DNA from: JAUYLU01 sp038065675
Lineage (GTDB): Bacteria; Patescibacteriota; Minisyncoccia; Phycocordibacterales; VMEP01
NCBI GenBank assembly: GCA_038065675.1
Contig: JBBTQM010000016.1
Coordinates: 1 to 50,144 of the forward strand
Length of the DNA stretch: 50,144 nt
Direction: 5' to 3'
Of this stretch, positions 21,749 to 30,596 are shown piece after piece (the stretch's first letter is position 1; the number at the start of each line of letters is the position of its first letter). The translations under genes and the position numbers were made by a program. The notes beneath the pieces are model-generated. The model saw nothing but the letters and a program-made list of their open reading frames with translations, searched no databases and was not told where the DNA came from.

Positions 21749-22348
21749 ATGACCCCTCAAACTTTCATCTTCATCGGGCGTTCCGGGTCCGGCAAAGGCA
21801 CGCAGGTTAAACTTTTGGAAAAATACATTACGGAAAACGACCCTGTTAAAAGGTCGATTTTTTATCTGGAAACCGGGGAGCGATTCAGGAATTTTATTGC
21901 CGGGGATTCATACGCGAGCTTTCTTTCAAAAGAGATAAGCAAACGCGGCGAGCTTCAGCCGGAATTTCTGGCCGTTTATATGTGGGCGGAAGAATTAATC
22001 AATAAATTAAAACACGACGAACATTTGATAATAGACGGTTCCCCGCGGCGTTTGCGCGAAGCGATGGTGCTTGATACCGCTTTATCGTTTTTTAAGCGTC
22101 AGAATCCGATAGTTATAGATTTGAATGTTTCTCCGGAATGGTCGCGCGAAAGGTTGATTGCCCGCGGGCGCGCCGATGATGTTCAGAAAGAAGACATAGA
22201 AAAACGCTTGAAATGGTTTAATTTGGAAGTCAGGCCGGCGATTGATTGGTTTGGCAATCAACCCGGCTACAAAATTTTTCATATTAACGGCGAACAGACA
22301 ATCGAACAAGTCCACGAAGACATAATCTCAGCAATTTTCAATTCTTAA
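21749..22348 (+). CDS. adk: Adenylate kinase family protein
   Basis: 199 aa. The P-loop GRSGSGKGTQVKLLEKY, the AMP-site TGERFRNF, the DGSPRR (DGFPR-like) motif and the RGRADD..EDIEKRL LID region identify a nucleoside monophosphate kinase of the Adk type, without the long LID domain. It follows secY as in most bacteria. It probably balances adenine nucleotides, an essential job in an organism with reduced nucleotide metabolism. The DGSPRR form of the motif is slightly divergent. Confidence 0.88.
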   Translation: MTPQTFIFIGRSGSGKGTQVKLLEKYITENDPVKRSIFYLETGERFRNFIAGDSYASFLSKEISKRGELQPEFLAVYMWAEELINKLKHDEHLIIDGSPRRLREAMVLDTALSFFKRQNPIVIDLNVSPEWSRERLIARGRADDVQKEDIEKRLKWFNLEVRPAIDWFGNQPGYKIFHINGEQTIEQVHEDIISAIFNS

Positions 22349-22372
22349 TTTTCAATTTTTATTGAATTTTCA

Positions 22373-22741
22373 ATGTTACCAAAAAGCAGTTACAATCTGG
22401 AGGATAGAACAGCTAAATTAGGGGAAAATGTTATTAAATTTTGCAAAACCATAAAAGAAGATACTATAACCAAGCCGATTATAAGCCAACTAATACGTTC
22501 ATCCACAAGTATTGGCGCGAATTATATGGAGGCAAACGGGGCGAGTTCAAAAAAAGATTTCAGGAATAAAATATTTATATGTAAAAAAGAAGCGCAAGAA
22601 ACTAAACATTGGCTGAGGATGATAACAATATGTATTCCCGAACAGAAGGAGAAAATAGAAACTTTTTGGAAAGAATCTCAGGAACTAACGATGATTTTCC
22701 AAAAAATAACAAGCTCCCTGAAAAATACCGTTGAAAATTAA
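22373..22741 (+). CDS. Four-helix bundle protein (S23/IVP family)
   Basis: 122 aa. The ISQLIRSSTSIGANYMEANGA and KDFRNKIFICKKEAQETKHWL segments match the four-helix-bundle family first found in 23S rRNA intervening sequences. In CPR genomes such genes are often free-standing. Role unknown; RNA binding is suspected for the family. It lies between adk and map, both on the same strand. Confidence 0.85.
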   Translation: MLPKSSYNLEDRTAKLGENVIKFCKTIKEDTITKPIISQLIRSSTSIGANYMEANGASSKKDFRNKIFICKKEAQETKHWLRMITICIPEQKEKIETFWKESQELTMIFQKITSSLKNTVEN

Positions 22742-22783
22742 TCATTGGTTATTTATTAAAAATTGAAAATTTAAAATTAAATC

Positions 22784-23545
22784 GTGGTAACGATTAAAAC
22801 AAAACACGAACTTGAGATATTGCGTGAAGGGGGAAAACGGCTGGCTAAAGTTTTGAAAGCCGCCGCGGGCGCGGTCCGCCCCGGGGTAACCACCCTTTCG
22901 CTTGACCGTCTTGCCGAAAATCTCATTCGCGAAATGGGAGACGAGCCGGCTTTTTTGCGCTATCAACCGTGGGGGGCGCAATATCCTTACCCCGCCAGCC
23001 TTTGCGTGTCTGTTAATAATGAAGTGGTACACGGAATTCCCGGGACGAAAATTTTAACTGAAGGAGATATTGTTTCCCTTGATTTGGGAATTCGCCATGG
23101 CGGCCTTATTACCGATGCGGCGATAACCGTTCCCGTCGGCAAGATAGATGCACGCGCCGAAAAACTCATTGCCGCGACAAAGAAGTCTCTTGAAGAAGGA
23201 ATAAAAGCGGCACGGCCGGGCGGATTCGTCGGCGATATCGGCAAAGCCATAGAGCGTCAGGCAATATCCTCAAAATTTAATGTTGTGAAAATACTTGGTG
23301 GGCACGGCGTCGGATACGAAGTTCACGAAGAGCCGTACATTCCTAATTACTCCATGAAAGGTAACGGACCAAAACTAAAGTCCGGTATGGTTATAGCAAT
23401 TGAGCCTATGTTAAATGAAGGAACAGACGACGTTTATCTGGATAAAGACGGATACACCTGGAAAACCTCCGACAATAAAAGAAGCGCACATTTTGAACAT
23501 ACTCTTATAATCACCGATAGCGGGGCGGATATCATAACCGAATAA
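22784..23545 (+). CDS. map: Methionine aminopeptidase type I
   Basis: 253 aa with a GTG start (MVTIKTKHELEILREGGKRL). The metal ligands are in place: Asp in SLDLGIRHGG and TDAAITV, His in GGHGVGYEVHEEP, Glu in AIEPMLNEG and FEHTLII. It removes the initiator Met from new proteins. In many genomes infA, rpmJ, rpsM, rpsK, rpsD, rpoA and rplQ follow; none does here, so the operon is broken at this point. Confidence 0.96.
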   Translation: MVTIKTKHELEILREGGKRLAKVLKAAAGAVRPGVTTLSLDRLAENLIREMGDEPAFLRYQPWGAQYPYPASLCVSVNNEVVHGIPGTKILTEGDIVSLDLGIRHGGLITDAAITVPVGKIDARAEKLIAATKKSLEEGIKAARPGGFVGDIGKAIERQAISSKFNVVKILGGHGVGYEVHEEPYIPNYSMKGNGPKLKSGMVIAIEPMLNEGTDDVYLDKDGYTWKTSDNKRSAHFEHTLIITDSGADIITE

Positions 23546-23603
23546 TTTCCGGGGGATAGAATAGGTTATCTACAGCTTTTATCCGGTTTGGGTTTTTACG
23601 TGT

Positions 23604-23637
23604 TACAATTTTCAAGAGAGAGTATGAAGGCTCTCTT
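23604..23637 (+). promoter_or_regulatory. Promoter and 5' hairpin for the surface gene cluster
   Basis: An extended -10, TGT-TACAAT (TACAAT at 23604-23609), is followed by aagagag...ctctctt hairpin arms (23613-23637) at the predicted 5' end of the transcript. No good -35 is seen. Confidence 0.5.
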
Positions 23638-23663
23638 GGTTTAGTGTATAGGAATAATTTTTT

Positions 23664-24044
23664 GTGCCGCCGGAATCAGCAAACAGCGAAATAGTAAATT
23701 CGGGGAGCAATAAACTGCCGTTGTGGTGGGCGGTCGTTTTGGTTGCGCTCGTCGCGGCGGCGATATACGCGGTCTACACGTTTTATTTTAAGGATATAAT
23801 TGCCGGCTTGAACTCCGGGGCTAAGTCCGAAGAAGATAAAATAACCGTTTTAGACACTCTTTTAAATAAAGACGCGGCAACCGCGTCGGAAAAAGAGAAA
23901 ACCAATTTGGTAAATAATTTAATTTCGACGTCAACCTCGTCATCAGGCCCGCCAAAACAATCCACGGTTCCGCAGACGCAAGAAACATACGATGCCGCCA
24001 CCGCCGAGAAGATAAAATTACTGGAGTCTTTAAAAAGTAAATAA
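23664..24044 (+). CDS. Single-pass membrane protein
   Basis: 126 aa with a GTG start (MPPESANSEIVNSGSNKLP). One membrane segment (WWAVVLVALVAAAIYAVYTFYF) near residues 20-41, then a helical, Ser/Thr/Lys-rich tail with STSTSSSGPP linker. No known domain. Its position before two other exported proteins suggests a small surface-protein operon. Confidence 0.65.
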   Translation: MPPESANSEIVNSGSNKLPLWWAVVLVALVAAAIYAVYTFYFKDIIAGLNSGAKSEEDKITVLDTLLNKDAATASEKEKTNLVNNLISTSTSSSGPPKQSTVPQTQETYDAATAEKIKLLESLKSK

Positions 24045-24055
24045 TTAATAAAATC

Positions 24056-24667
24056 ATGAATGGAGAAAACAACAAACCGCAGTTTCTTACATTAATTCTT
24101 TCAGTTATTGCCGCCGCAGTACTAGCAGGAGGAGTCGGATATGTTGCCGGGCTTAATTCTTCTCGTGGCCCGCTTGGGGCGGGAGGTGCGCCGGGCGCGA
24201 TGACCCCTCCTCCCGGCGGCGTTCACGACATAGCGGGGATGGTAGAAAGCGTATCCGGTACGGAAATTACCATGAAATCCAACCAGCTTCCTTTCGCACC
24301 AAAAGCCCCGTCTCAGAGGACCGTTGTTGTGGATAAAGACACGGTAATTGAGCGCCTCACTCAAAAAAGCGCCGATGTCATGAAGAAAGAAATGAACGAA
24401 TTTTTGGAAAAATCAAAAAAGGGCTCTTCGGGGGCAACGACTACGCCAATCATGCCGCCTATTCCGTTTGATAAAAAAACAGTTGAACTCAAGGACATAA
24501 AAACAGGAGATCTTTTGATGGTGTCGGCGAAAGAAGATATCACTTCGGCAAGTAAATTTACCGCGACACGCATTTTAATCCAGATTGTCATGGCGCCGCC
24601 ATCCCAGTCTCTTCCCGTTATGGCATCATCCACATTGCCGATTCCTCCTCCTGCGGTTAAAAAATAA
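24056..24667 (+). CDS. Membrane-anchored exported protein
   Basis: 203 aa. An N-terminal anchor (FLTLILSVIAAAVLAGGVGYVAG) is followed by a Gly/Pro linker and a beta-rich domain (VHDIAGMVESVSGTEITMKS...VELKDIKTGDLLMVSA) that resembles the DUF5666/OB-like fold of exported CPR proteins. It ends in a Pro/Ser-rich tail. It starts 11 nt after the preceding gene and 3 nt before the next, so the three are one operon. Confidence 0.65.
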   Translation: MNGENNKPQFLTLILSVIAAAVLAGGVGYVAGLNSSRGPLGAGGAPGAMTPPPGGVHDIAGMVESVSGTEITMKSNQLPFAPKAPSQRTVVVDKDTVIERLTQKSADVMKKEMNEFLEKSKKGSSGATTTPIMPPIPFDKKTVELKDIKTGDLLMVSAKEDITSASKFTATRILIQIVMAPPSQSLPVMASSTLPIPPPAVKK

Positions 24668-24670
24668 AAC

Positions 24671-25771
24671 ATGAGCCGCCGCCTAACAGAAAAATTGGGA
24701 ATATCAAAATCTGCGCGCGCAGCGCTTGTGATTTTGTTCGCCCTAGTTCTTTTCACGGGCGCGGCGTCGCTTTTAAAATTTGATTCCAAAACACTCGCGT
24801 CATCATCGCAAAATCTTTCAGGTTACGCCTGGAACGACAATATCGGCTGGATTTCATTTAATTGCACCAACACCAGTTCGTGCGCTTCCATTGATTACGG
24901 CGTAAATGTAGACACAACGACTCGCAATATGTCCGGTTACGCCTGGAGCGACAACGTTGGCTGGATTTCTTTCAATGAAATCGGCGGGTGTCCTGAGGTC
25001 GGATGCACAACGCAACCAAGCGTAAGCGTTTCCGGTCCCGTAACCGGATGGGCGAAAGTTCTATCCGCCGGAGGCGGCTGGGACGGCTGGATTAAATTGA
25101 ACGGCGCCTCGTTTTCCGGTTCAACCGCTTCCGGATATTCCTGGGGATCCGATGTTATCGGCTGGGTTTCCTGGGGTGGCACGGGAGGAGGCAATGTTGT
25201 AAGTTCAGTTAGCCTTACCAATCAAGCGCCAACGGCTTCAATTACAATTCCTACTACTGACATAGTGGTTTATTCGAACCAGCAGGTTTATTTTGAAGGT
25301 GCCGGAAGCGACCCGGATGGGACTATCGCCGCCTACGAATGGCGAGAAAGCAATTGTTCAACCGGAACTCTCGTATCTTCCGCGTCAAGTTTCAGCCAGA
25401 CATGGAGCGCCGGGGCACATGTAGTTTATTTGAGGGTTCAGGATAACCAAAGCTCATGGTCCGCCAATTGCCCTTCTCGCACCGTTACATCATCCGTTCC
25501 ACCTCCCATAAACGGAGTATGCGGTTCGGCTAACGGCGTTTCAACCGGAGTAAAGCCGACGTCAGGGTTGTGTGATTCAGGAACTTCTTCGGAAGTTCTG
25601 CCTGCAACGGGTCCGGGGCCGTGGACATGGTCGTGCATCGGAAGCAACGGCGGGACGACAGCTTCCTGTTCCGCGGCGACGTCCTGCGGAGATGGCATCT
25701 GCAATTCAAACAAAGGAGAAACACCCTCCACTTGCCGCCTTGATTGCAAGCCGAAGTTTGAAGAATTCTAG
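24671..25771 (+). CDS. Secreted surface protein with GYAWSDNIGWISFN repeats
   Basis: 366 aa. After a signal/anchor helix (ARAALVILFALVLFTGAASLL) come at least three copies of the GYAW(N/S)DN(I/V)GWISF repeat, the third diverged (GYSWGSDVIGWVSW). A PKD-like domain follows (APTASITIPTT...GSDPDGTIAAYEWRES). The C-terminus is Cys-rich (CGDGICNSNKGETPSTCRLDC). Such repeat proteins are common in Parcubacteria and likely sit on the cell surface; their exact function is unknown. Confidence 0.8.
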   Translation: MSRRLTEKLGISKSARAALVILFALVLFTGAASLLKFDSKTLASSSQNLSGYAWNDNIGWISFNCTNTSSCASIDYGVNVDTTTRNMSGYAWSDNVGWISFNEIGGCPEVGCTTQPSVSVSGPVTGWAKVLSAGGGWDGWIKLNGASFSGSTASGYSWGSDVIGWVSWGGTGGGNVVSSVSLTNQAPTASITIPTTDIVVYSNQQVYFEGAGSDPDGTIAAYEWRESNCSTGTLVSSASSFSQTWSAGAHVVYLRVQDNQSSWSANCPSRTVTSSVPPPINGVCGSANGVSTGVKPTSGLCDSGTSSEVLPATGPGPWTWSCIGSNGGTTASCSAATSCGDGICNSNKGETPSTCRLDCKPKFEEF

Positions 25772-25773
25772 CT

Positions 25774-25791
25774 CCCAAGGGGAGTCCTTGG
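25774..25791. repeat. CCAAGGGGAG-CCTTGG hairpin, copy 2
   Basis: ccaaggggagtccttgg lies three bases past the stop codon of the repeat protein. The same 17-mer follows fusA, and a one-base variant follows the fibre gene at 26957. Confidence 0.7.
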
Positions 25792-25825
25792 AAAATAGAC
25801 ATAGTAATAAATTAACAAAATAATA

Positions 25826-25831
25826 TATAAT
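25826..25831 (+). promoter_or_regulatory. -10 element of the fibre gene
   Basis: A TATAAT lies 9 nt upstream of the ATG at 25841, so the transcript would be nearly leaderless. The -35 is not clear in this AT-rich gap. Confidence 0.5.
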
Positions 25832-25840
25832 AAATAAAAC

Positions 25841-26956
25841 ATGCTCACCCTCCTCTCCGCAATCAGCTCAATCCTCGCCCCGATCTTTTTAGGATTGGGA
25901 CTGAATTTCGCTCTGGCTTGGACCGGCCCTACCGCCGCCGCGCCGTTGAGCAATACCCCGACTCCAGTCAATATCGGCGCCACGAGCCAAGTAAAAAGCG
26001 GTGGATTATGGACTGGCTCAATCGGTACAGACGGCGGAGCCACATTCGGCGGTAGCGTCGGCATCGGGACGGTGAGTCCGGGGTACAAATTGGATGTAAG
26101 CGGAACAGCCCGAGCCACGAGCGATATGCGCGCGCCGTTATTTTATGATACTGACAATACCCTATATTATGCCGACCCGGCCTGGTGGAGCAGTTTTAAC
26201 AGTATTGCCGCCGCCAGAATAGACTCCGATATTTTATACGACAAAAACAATACCGGCTATTACGTGGATCCGAACAACACCAGTCGCTTGAATTACGGCA
26301 TATACGACAATCTATATTCGTACGGCTGGATGCAGACACCGATTTTTTATGACTCCAACAATAATGGATATTTTTTGGACCCGGACAGCACCAGTAATCT
26401 TAATTATCTCAACGTAGGGACACTCTACGCCTACGGCAATATGCGGGCGACCGGATACATCACGTCAGATTACGGATATTGGACGCGCTACGGCATTCAG
26501 GGACCATTTAGCAACAATGTGTTTAACTTTTATTGGGACGGGAGCTGTGAATATGCTTTCATAGACTATACCCAGGTTAACGCTTGGTGCATTTCCGACC
26601 GCCGCGGCAAAGAAAATATCGCAGATGACCCTAAATCGGGGCTTGGACGCGTCATGCAGATGCGCCCAGTCGTTTTCAACTTCCTTAAAGAAGAAAGGCC
26701 AGGCTTGGACCCTAACGTAAAAACCCTTCATCACGGTTTCATCGCCGACGAAATGGAGCAGATTATACCTTCCGCCGTCAACGGCAAAAAAGACGCAGTG
26801 GATAAGGACGGCAATCCGGAATACCAGAGCATAAACTACGATGAAATTACCCCCATACTCACCAAGGCTCTGCAGGAATTAAACGTAAAAGTGGAAGAGC
26901 AACGAAAAGAAATAGACCTGCTTAAATCCGAAATATATAAACTCAAGAATAGATAA
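25841..26956 (+). CDS. Phage-fibre-like surface protein with S74 chaperone domain
   Basis: 371 aa. A signal or membrane segment (AISSILAPIFLGLGLNFALAW) leads into fibre-type repeats (ATFGGSVGIGTVSPGYKLDV; LFYDTDNTLYYADP; DKNNTGYYVDPNNTSRL; DSNNNGYFLDPDSTSNL). From about residue 245 comes a peptidase S74 intramolecular chaperone: ISDRRGKENI with the candidate Ser-Lys cleavage pair, PVVFNF, HHGFIADEMEQIIPSAV and a C-terminal coiled coil. In phage tail fibres this domain helps trimer folding and then cleaves itself off. Here it is in a cellular exported protein, probably a surface fibre or adhesin. Confidence 0.85.
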   Translation: MLTLLSAISSILAPIFLGLGLNFALAWTGPTAAAPLSNTPTPVNIGATSQVKSGGLWTGSIGTDGGATFGGSVGIGTVSPGYKLDVSGTARATSDMRAPLFYDTDNTLYYADPAWWSSFNSIAAARIDSDILYDKNNTGYYVDPNNTSRLNYGIYDNLYSYGWMQTPIFYDSNNNGYFLDPDSTSNLNYLNVGTLYAYGNMRATGYITSDYGYWTRYGIQGPFSNNVFNFYWDGSCEYAFIDYTQVNAWCISDRRGKENIADDPKSGLGRVMQMRPVVFNFLKEERPGLDPNVKTLHHGFIADEMEQIIPSAVNGKKDAVDKDGNPEYQSINYDEITPILTKALQELNVKVEEQRKEIDLLKSEIYKLKNR

Positions 26957-26976
26957 TTCCAAGGGGAGCCCTTGGA
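26957..26976. repeat. CCAAGGGGAG-CCTTGG hairpin, copy 3
   Basis: ttccaaggggagcccttgga begins directly after the stop codon of the fibre gene. The arms ccaagg/ccttgg are perfect, with one C in place of T compared with the other two copies. Confidence 0.7.
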
Positions 26977-27020
26977 TGTGTAAGCTTGGCAGTAAAAAAG
27001 AAATTTTTCCGCCAGTGCGG

Positions 27021-27026
27021 TATTAT
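27021..27026 (+). promoter_or_regulatory. -10 element of the HerA-like ATPase gene
   Basis: TATTAT six nt before the ATG at 27033. With a normal -10 to start distance the mRNA would begin at the ATG itself, that is leaderless. Confidence 0.5.
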
Positions 27027-27032
27027 TAAGAC

Positions 27033-29792
27033 ATGGATTTAATGTTCGCCGCCGGAGAGAAATTAAACAGCCTTGGAAAAGAGATGGCTTTTTTGCGTGA
27101 GAAGATGAAGGAGTCTGCCGGCAAATCGCAAGAAGCTCTTCGCGCAAACTTGGAATCCCATGCCGCGAAAGCTCTCGTAGACTACAGGGGAGCAAAAAAA
27201 GAAAACGTTATACCCGAAGAATACAAAATACCGGAAGAAAAAGAGAAAGGGATTGTTCTAAAGCTTTCTCCGGAGCCCCACGACGCAAAAATAGAGGAAC
27301 TTTTGGGGATATTGCTTGAACACGGAGTTAAAAACACGCTCGCGGTGCTCGAGAGGTTGAATGACCCCCATTTGGACGACGATTTCCACCGCTTTCTCGT
27401 CCAATATCTTTCTGTCGGCAATCCCGTCCCGGGCCTTTCAAAAGGCGGAGATGTTTTTCAGGGAGTAAACATGAAGCTTTACCGCATTGCCGTGCCGCGC
27501 GCAGGTGAAACGGTTAACATTCGTGAATTTATATCAAAAATGGAGCAGTTTTACGCGGGGATGCTTTACGTTTCCGATTCAAAAAAACCTGAACCGGGAA
27601 AAAATTATTTTACTTTGGAATTCGCCCTTCCGGCCGAGAGCCCCGAGCTCGCGCTTTACGCCGCCGTGGAGCGCGAAAGAGCTTCAATTTTTGAAAAACT
27701 GTTTCTGGCTTTTTATCCGGACGCGCGCCTTACGGAAACGACCGACGATTACAATGTATTCGTGGAAAACGGAGCTTCGCTCGGCGCCAAGGCGTCGCTT
27801 CTTGCAAGCGGAGTGTTTCCCATAAAAACGTACGGAGAATTTGAGCATGACCCGATGGAAGCCGTTCTCTCGGCATTCTCAAGAATCGCCAGAAAGGGCG
27901 AGGGCGCGGCGCTCCAACTTGTTGTCGCGCCGGCGGGAGATTCCCTAATAAAGCGTTACGGACAGGTATTGGGGGAACTTGACCGCGGGGTCCCCATCAA
28001 AGATGCCATACCTTCGGACAGTATTTTGGACGCGTTCGCCAAGATAGGCAAAGACCTTATTTCCGGGAGTAAAAAGAAAGAAACAATCAACACTCAAGTT
28101 GAAACCGCCAAAACGCGCATAAAAGAAAAAATCGCGAGCTCCATGTCGTACGCGAACATTCGTATCGCAGTTTCTTCCGGAACTGTGGAGAGAAGCAAGG
28201 AGATATTAGGGCAAATCGCGGCGGCGTTCAATCAATTGCGTCTGCCGGAAGGGAACGGAATTACTTTTGAAATTTGCGAAGGACGGAACGCGATTAAGCT
28301 TTTCCATGAATTTTCGTACCGGCTTTTTTCCGAGGGCGACGCCTTTCCTCTTAATTTGAAAGAACTGTCCACGATTTTGCATGTTCCCGGGGGGCAGAAT
28401 AGCGGCGGCGCGCAGATTCTTGAGGCGACCTGGAAAACGGCAAAAGCACCGGCTAATATCCCAATGAGCGGGACGGTTTTGGGAATAAATAGGCATCAGG
28501 ATGCCGCTACCGATGTCCGCATTTCAATTGAAGACCGAATGCGGCATCTCTACGTAATAGGCCAAACAGGAACCGGGAAAACGACACTTTTAAAACAGAT
28601 GATTATTCAGGATATTGAAGCGGGGCACGGAGTTTGCATGATAGACCCGCACGGCGCCGACGTTGAGGATATTTTGGCGCATATTCCGGAGTCGCGTATC
28701 GGAGACGTAATTTATTTTGACCCGAGCGACACGGAACGCCCAATGGGGCTTAACATGCTTGAATACGACCCGCGCTATCCGGAGCAAAAAACATTTCTGG
28801 TCAACGAACTTCTCTCAATTTTCAACAAGCTTTTTGACATGAAAGTCGCCGGCGGCCCGGCTTTTGAGCAGTATTTCAGGAACTCCGCGTTCCTAGTCAT
28901 GGATGACCCGGAATCGGGGAATACCCTTCTGGATATTGCCCGCGTTCTATCCGACAAAGAGTTTCGGGCCATGAAGCTTTCGCGGACGAAAAACCCTCTC
29001 GTCGCACAATTCTGGCAAAACGCCGAGAAAACAACCGGAGAGCAGGGGCTTGCCAATTTCGTGCCGTATATAACCAATAAATTTGACGTGTTCCTTTCAA
29101 ATGATGTTATGCGGCCGATTGTGTCGCAGGAACATTCGGCGTTCTCTTTTCGCGACATAATGGACCAGAAAAAAATTCTTTTGGTTAACCTTTCCAAGGG
29201 ACGTCTTGGCGACATAAATTCAAGTCTTTTGGGTCTCATTATTGTCGGTAAATTTTCCATTGCCGCTCTTTCGCGCGCCGACATGGTTTCCATGGGGAAG
29301 AAACCGGAAGATTTTTTCCTTTACATAGACGAATTTCAGAATGTAACCACCGATTCAATAACGACAATTTTTTCCGAAGCGCGGAAATATAACTTATCGC
29401 TCACAGTCGCGCATCAATACATTGCCCAACTTCCGGAGAATATAAAGCAATCGGTTTTCGGCAACGTTGGCTCGCGCGCCGTTTTCCGCGTCGGCCAGGA
29501 GGACGCGGAATTTTTGGAAAGGCAATTTCTGCCTATTTTTAGCGCTAAAGATATTGTCAGTCTTTCAAACAGAAACGCGTACGTTAAACTTCTGGTGAAC
29601 GGAGAACCCGCGGCGCCTTTCAGTATGGAAACAATAATTTTTCCTCCGGGAGACGCGGCGCGGGCGATGAAAATTCGCGACATCTCGCGCGCTAAATACG
29701 GGAAGCCGCGCGCCGAGGTTGAAGCGGCTATCGCCGCCAAGTTTAAGAAAAACCCACAACCCACAATCCACAATCCGCAACTTGCAACATAA
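27033..29792 (+). CDS. HerA/TraC-type membrane-associated ATPase
   Basis: 919 aa. The N-terminal half is poorly conserved (helical, then a domain with AVPRAGETVNIREFISKM). The C-terminal half is a VirB4/HerA/TraD-like motor: Walker A GQTGTGKTTLLKQM near residue 509, DPHGADVEDILAHIP, Walker B FFLYIDEFQNVTTDS near 762, and a sensor-like LSLTVAHQYIAQLP. Such ATPases occur in most CPR genomes and are thought to power DNA or protein transport related to type IV systems. Oddity: the last 14 residues (KNPQPTIHNPQLAT) are encoded by acccacaaccca-type spacer repeats, so an intergenic spacer seems to have been captured into the frame. Confidence 0.85.
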   Translation: MDLMFAAGEKLNSLGKEMAFLREKMKESAGKSQEALRANLESHAAKALVDYRGAKKENVIPEEYKIPEEKEKGIVLKLSPEPHDAKIEELLGILLEHGVKNTLAVLERLNDPHLDDDFHRFLVQYLSVGNPVPGLSKGGDVFQGVNMKLYRIAVPRAGETVNIREFISKMEQFYAGMLYVSDSKKPEPGKNYFTLEFALPAESPELALYAAVERERASIFEKLFLAFYPDARLTETTDDYNVFVENGASLGAKASLLASGVFPIKTYGEFEHDPMEAVLSAFSRIARKGEGAALQLVVAPAGDSLIKRYGQVLGELDRGVPIKDAIPSDSILDAFAKIGKDLISGSKKKETINTQVETAKTRIKEKIASSMSYANIRIAVSSGTVERSKEILGQIAAAFNQLRLPEGNGITFEICEGRNAIKLFHEFSYRLFSEGDAFPLNLKELSTILHVPGGQNSGGAQILEATWKTAKAPANIPMSGTVLGINRHQDAATDVRISIEDRMRHLYVIGQTGTGKTTLLKQMIIQDIEAGHGVCMIDPHGADVEDILAHIPESRIGDVIYFDPSDTERPMGLNMLEYDPRYPEQKTFLVNELLSIFNKLFDMKVAGGPAFEQYFRNSAFLVMDDPESGNTLLDIARVLSDKEFRAMKLSRTKNPLVAQFWQNAEKTTGEQGLANFVPYITNKFDVFLSNDVMRPIVSQEHSAFSFRDIMDQKKILLVNLSKGRLGDINSSLLGLIIVGKFSIAALSRADMVSMGKKPEDFFLYIDEFQNVTTDSITTIFSEARKYNLSLTVAHQYIAQLPENIKQSVFGNVGSRAVFRVGQEDAEFLERQFLPIFSAKDIVSLSNRNAYVKLLVNGEPAAPFSMETIIFPPGDAARAMKIRDISRAKYGKPRAEVEAAIAAKFKKNPQPTIHNPQLAT

Positions 29793-29848
29793 AATTAGCG
29801 AGCTTTAGATTCTTTTTCTAATTTACCCATATTATAATTATAAACATA

Positions 29849-29886
29849 GTACACTATATTCTCACGGTCGTGAGAATATAGTGTAC
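29849..29886. repeat. Perfect 38-bp palindrome
   Basis: gtacactatattctcacg is followed by two bases (gt) and then its exact complement. It lies 57 nt after the ATPase stop in an otherwise unassigned 258-nt gap (29793-30050). It lacks the T run of a standard terminator. It could be an operator, a recombination site or an RNA hairpin; nothing decides between these. Confidence 0.8.
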
Positions 29887-30050
29887 AAACATGGCAATGA
29901 CAATTCGCAGACAAAATCCATATAGACCCTATGCGTAGGTCGGGTCTGTGCACCAAGCAGTAAAACAAAATTTGCTTTTTACGACGTTTTTGCTAATATC
30001 TTTTAGTATTTTCTGCATTTCCTAAAAACTAATAACTGAAAACTATTCCC

Positions 30051-30527
30051 ATGTCCAGCCAAAAAGAAGAAAAAACACTTATTATCATAAAACCGGACGC
30101 CATTCAGAGAAGTTTGGTGGGGGAGATTGTACAGCGCTTTGAAAAAAAAGGGCTCCGCATTGTCGGCATCAAAATGATGCGTCTTGAAGACGTTCATTTG
30201 GACGAACATTATAAACACCTGAAAGAAAAACCGTTTTTCGGCCGGATAAAAGAATTTATGAAATCTTCCCCCGTGGTAATCTTGGCTCTTTCCGGAATTA
30301 ACGCGGTTTCCGCCACACGCCTTATCGTCGGACCTACCAAGGGGTATGAAGCGGATGCCGGGAGTATCCGCGGAGACCTTTCCGTAAGCGGCCAAACCAA
30401 TATCGTGCATGCATCTGATACTGTGGATAACGCCCGTGAAGAAGTGAAAAGATTTTTCAAAAACAATGAATTATTCGAGTACTCAAAAGTAGATTTCCCC
30501 TTTATTTACGGCTCGGATGAAATCTAG
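30051..30527 (+). CDS. ndk: Nucleoside diphosphate kinase
   Basis: 158 aa, slightly longer than the usual 140-150. TLIIIKPDAIQRSLVGEIVQRFE at the start and GSIRGDLSVSGQTNIVHASDT with the catalytic His (near residue 119) are intact. The C-terminal FPFIYGSDEI is a variant of the usual W-I-Y end. It transfers gamma-phosphate from ATP to NDPs. It is preceded by a spacer with attaat/ctaaaaacta words and followed by an unidentified RNA gene. Confidence 0.95.
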   Translation: MSSQKEEKTLIIIKPDAIQRSLVGEIVQRFEKKGLRIVGIKMMRLEDVHLDEHYKHLKEKPFFGRIKEFMKSSPVVILALSGINAVSATRLIVGPTKGYEADAGSIRGDLSVSGQTNIVHASDTVDNAREEVKRFFKNNELFEYSKVDFPFIYGSDEI

Positions 30528-30562
30528 GAACAATTAGAACTCAGTTTTTATCCTAGTCAATA

Positions 30563-30590
30563 TTGCAAAACTTTTTTGCGCTTCTACAAT
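30563..30590 (+). promoter_or_regulatory. Promoter of the unidentified RNA gene
   Basis: TTGCAA (30563-30568) and TACAAT (30585-30590), spacer 16. Transcription should start near 30597, with no open reading frame downstream before the terminator. Confidence 0.65.
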
Positions 30591-30596
30591 TAAGAC

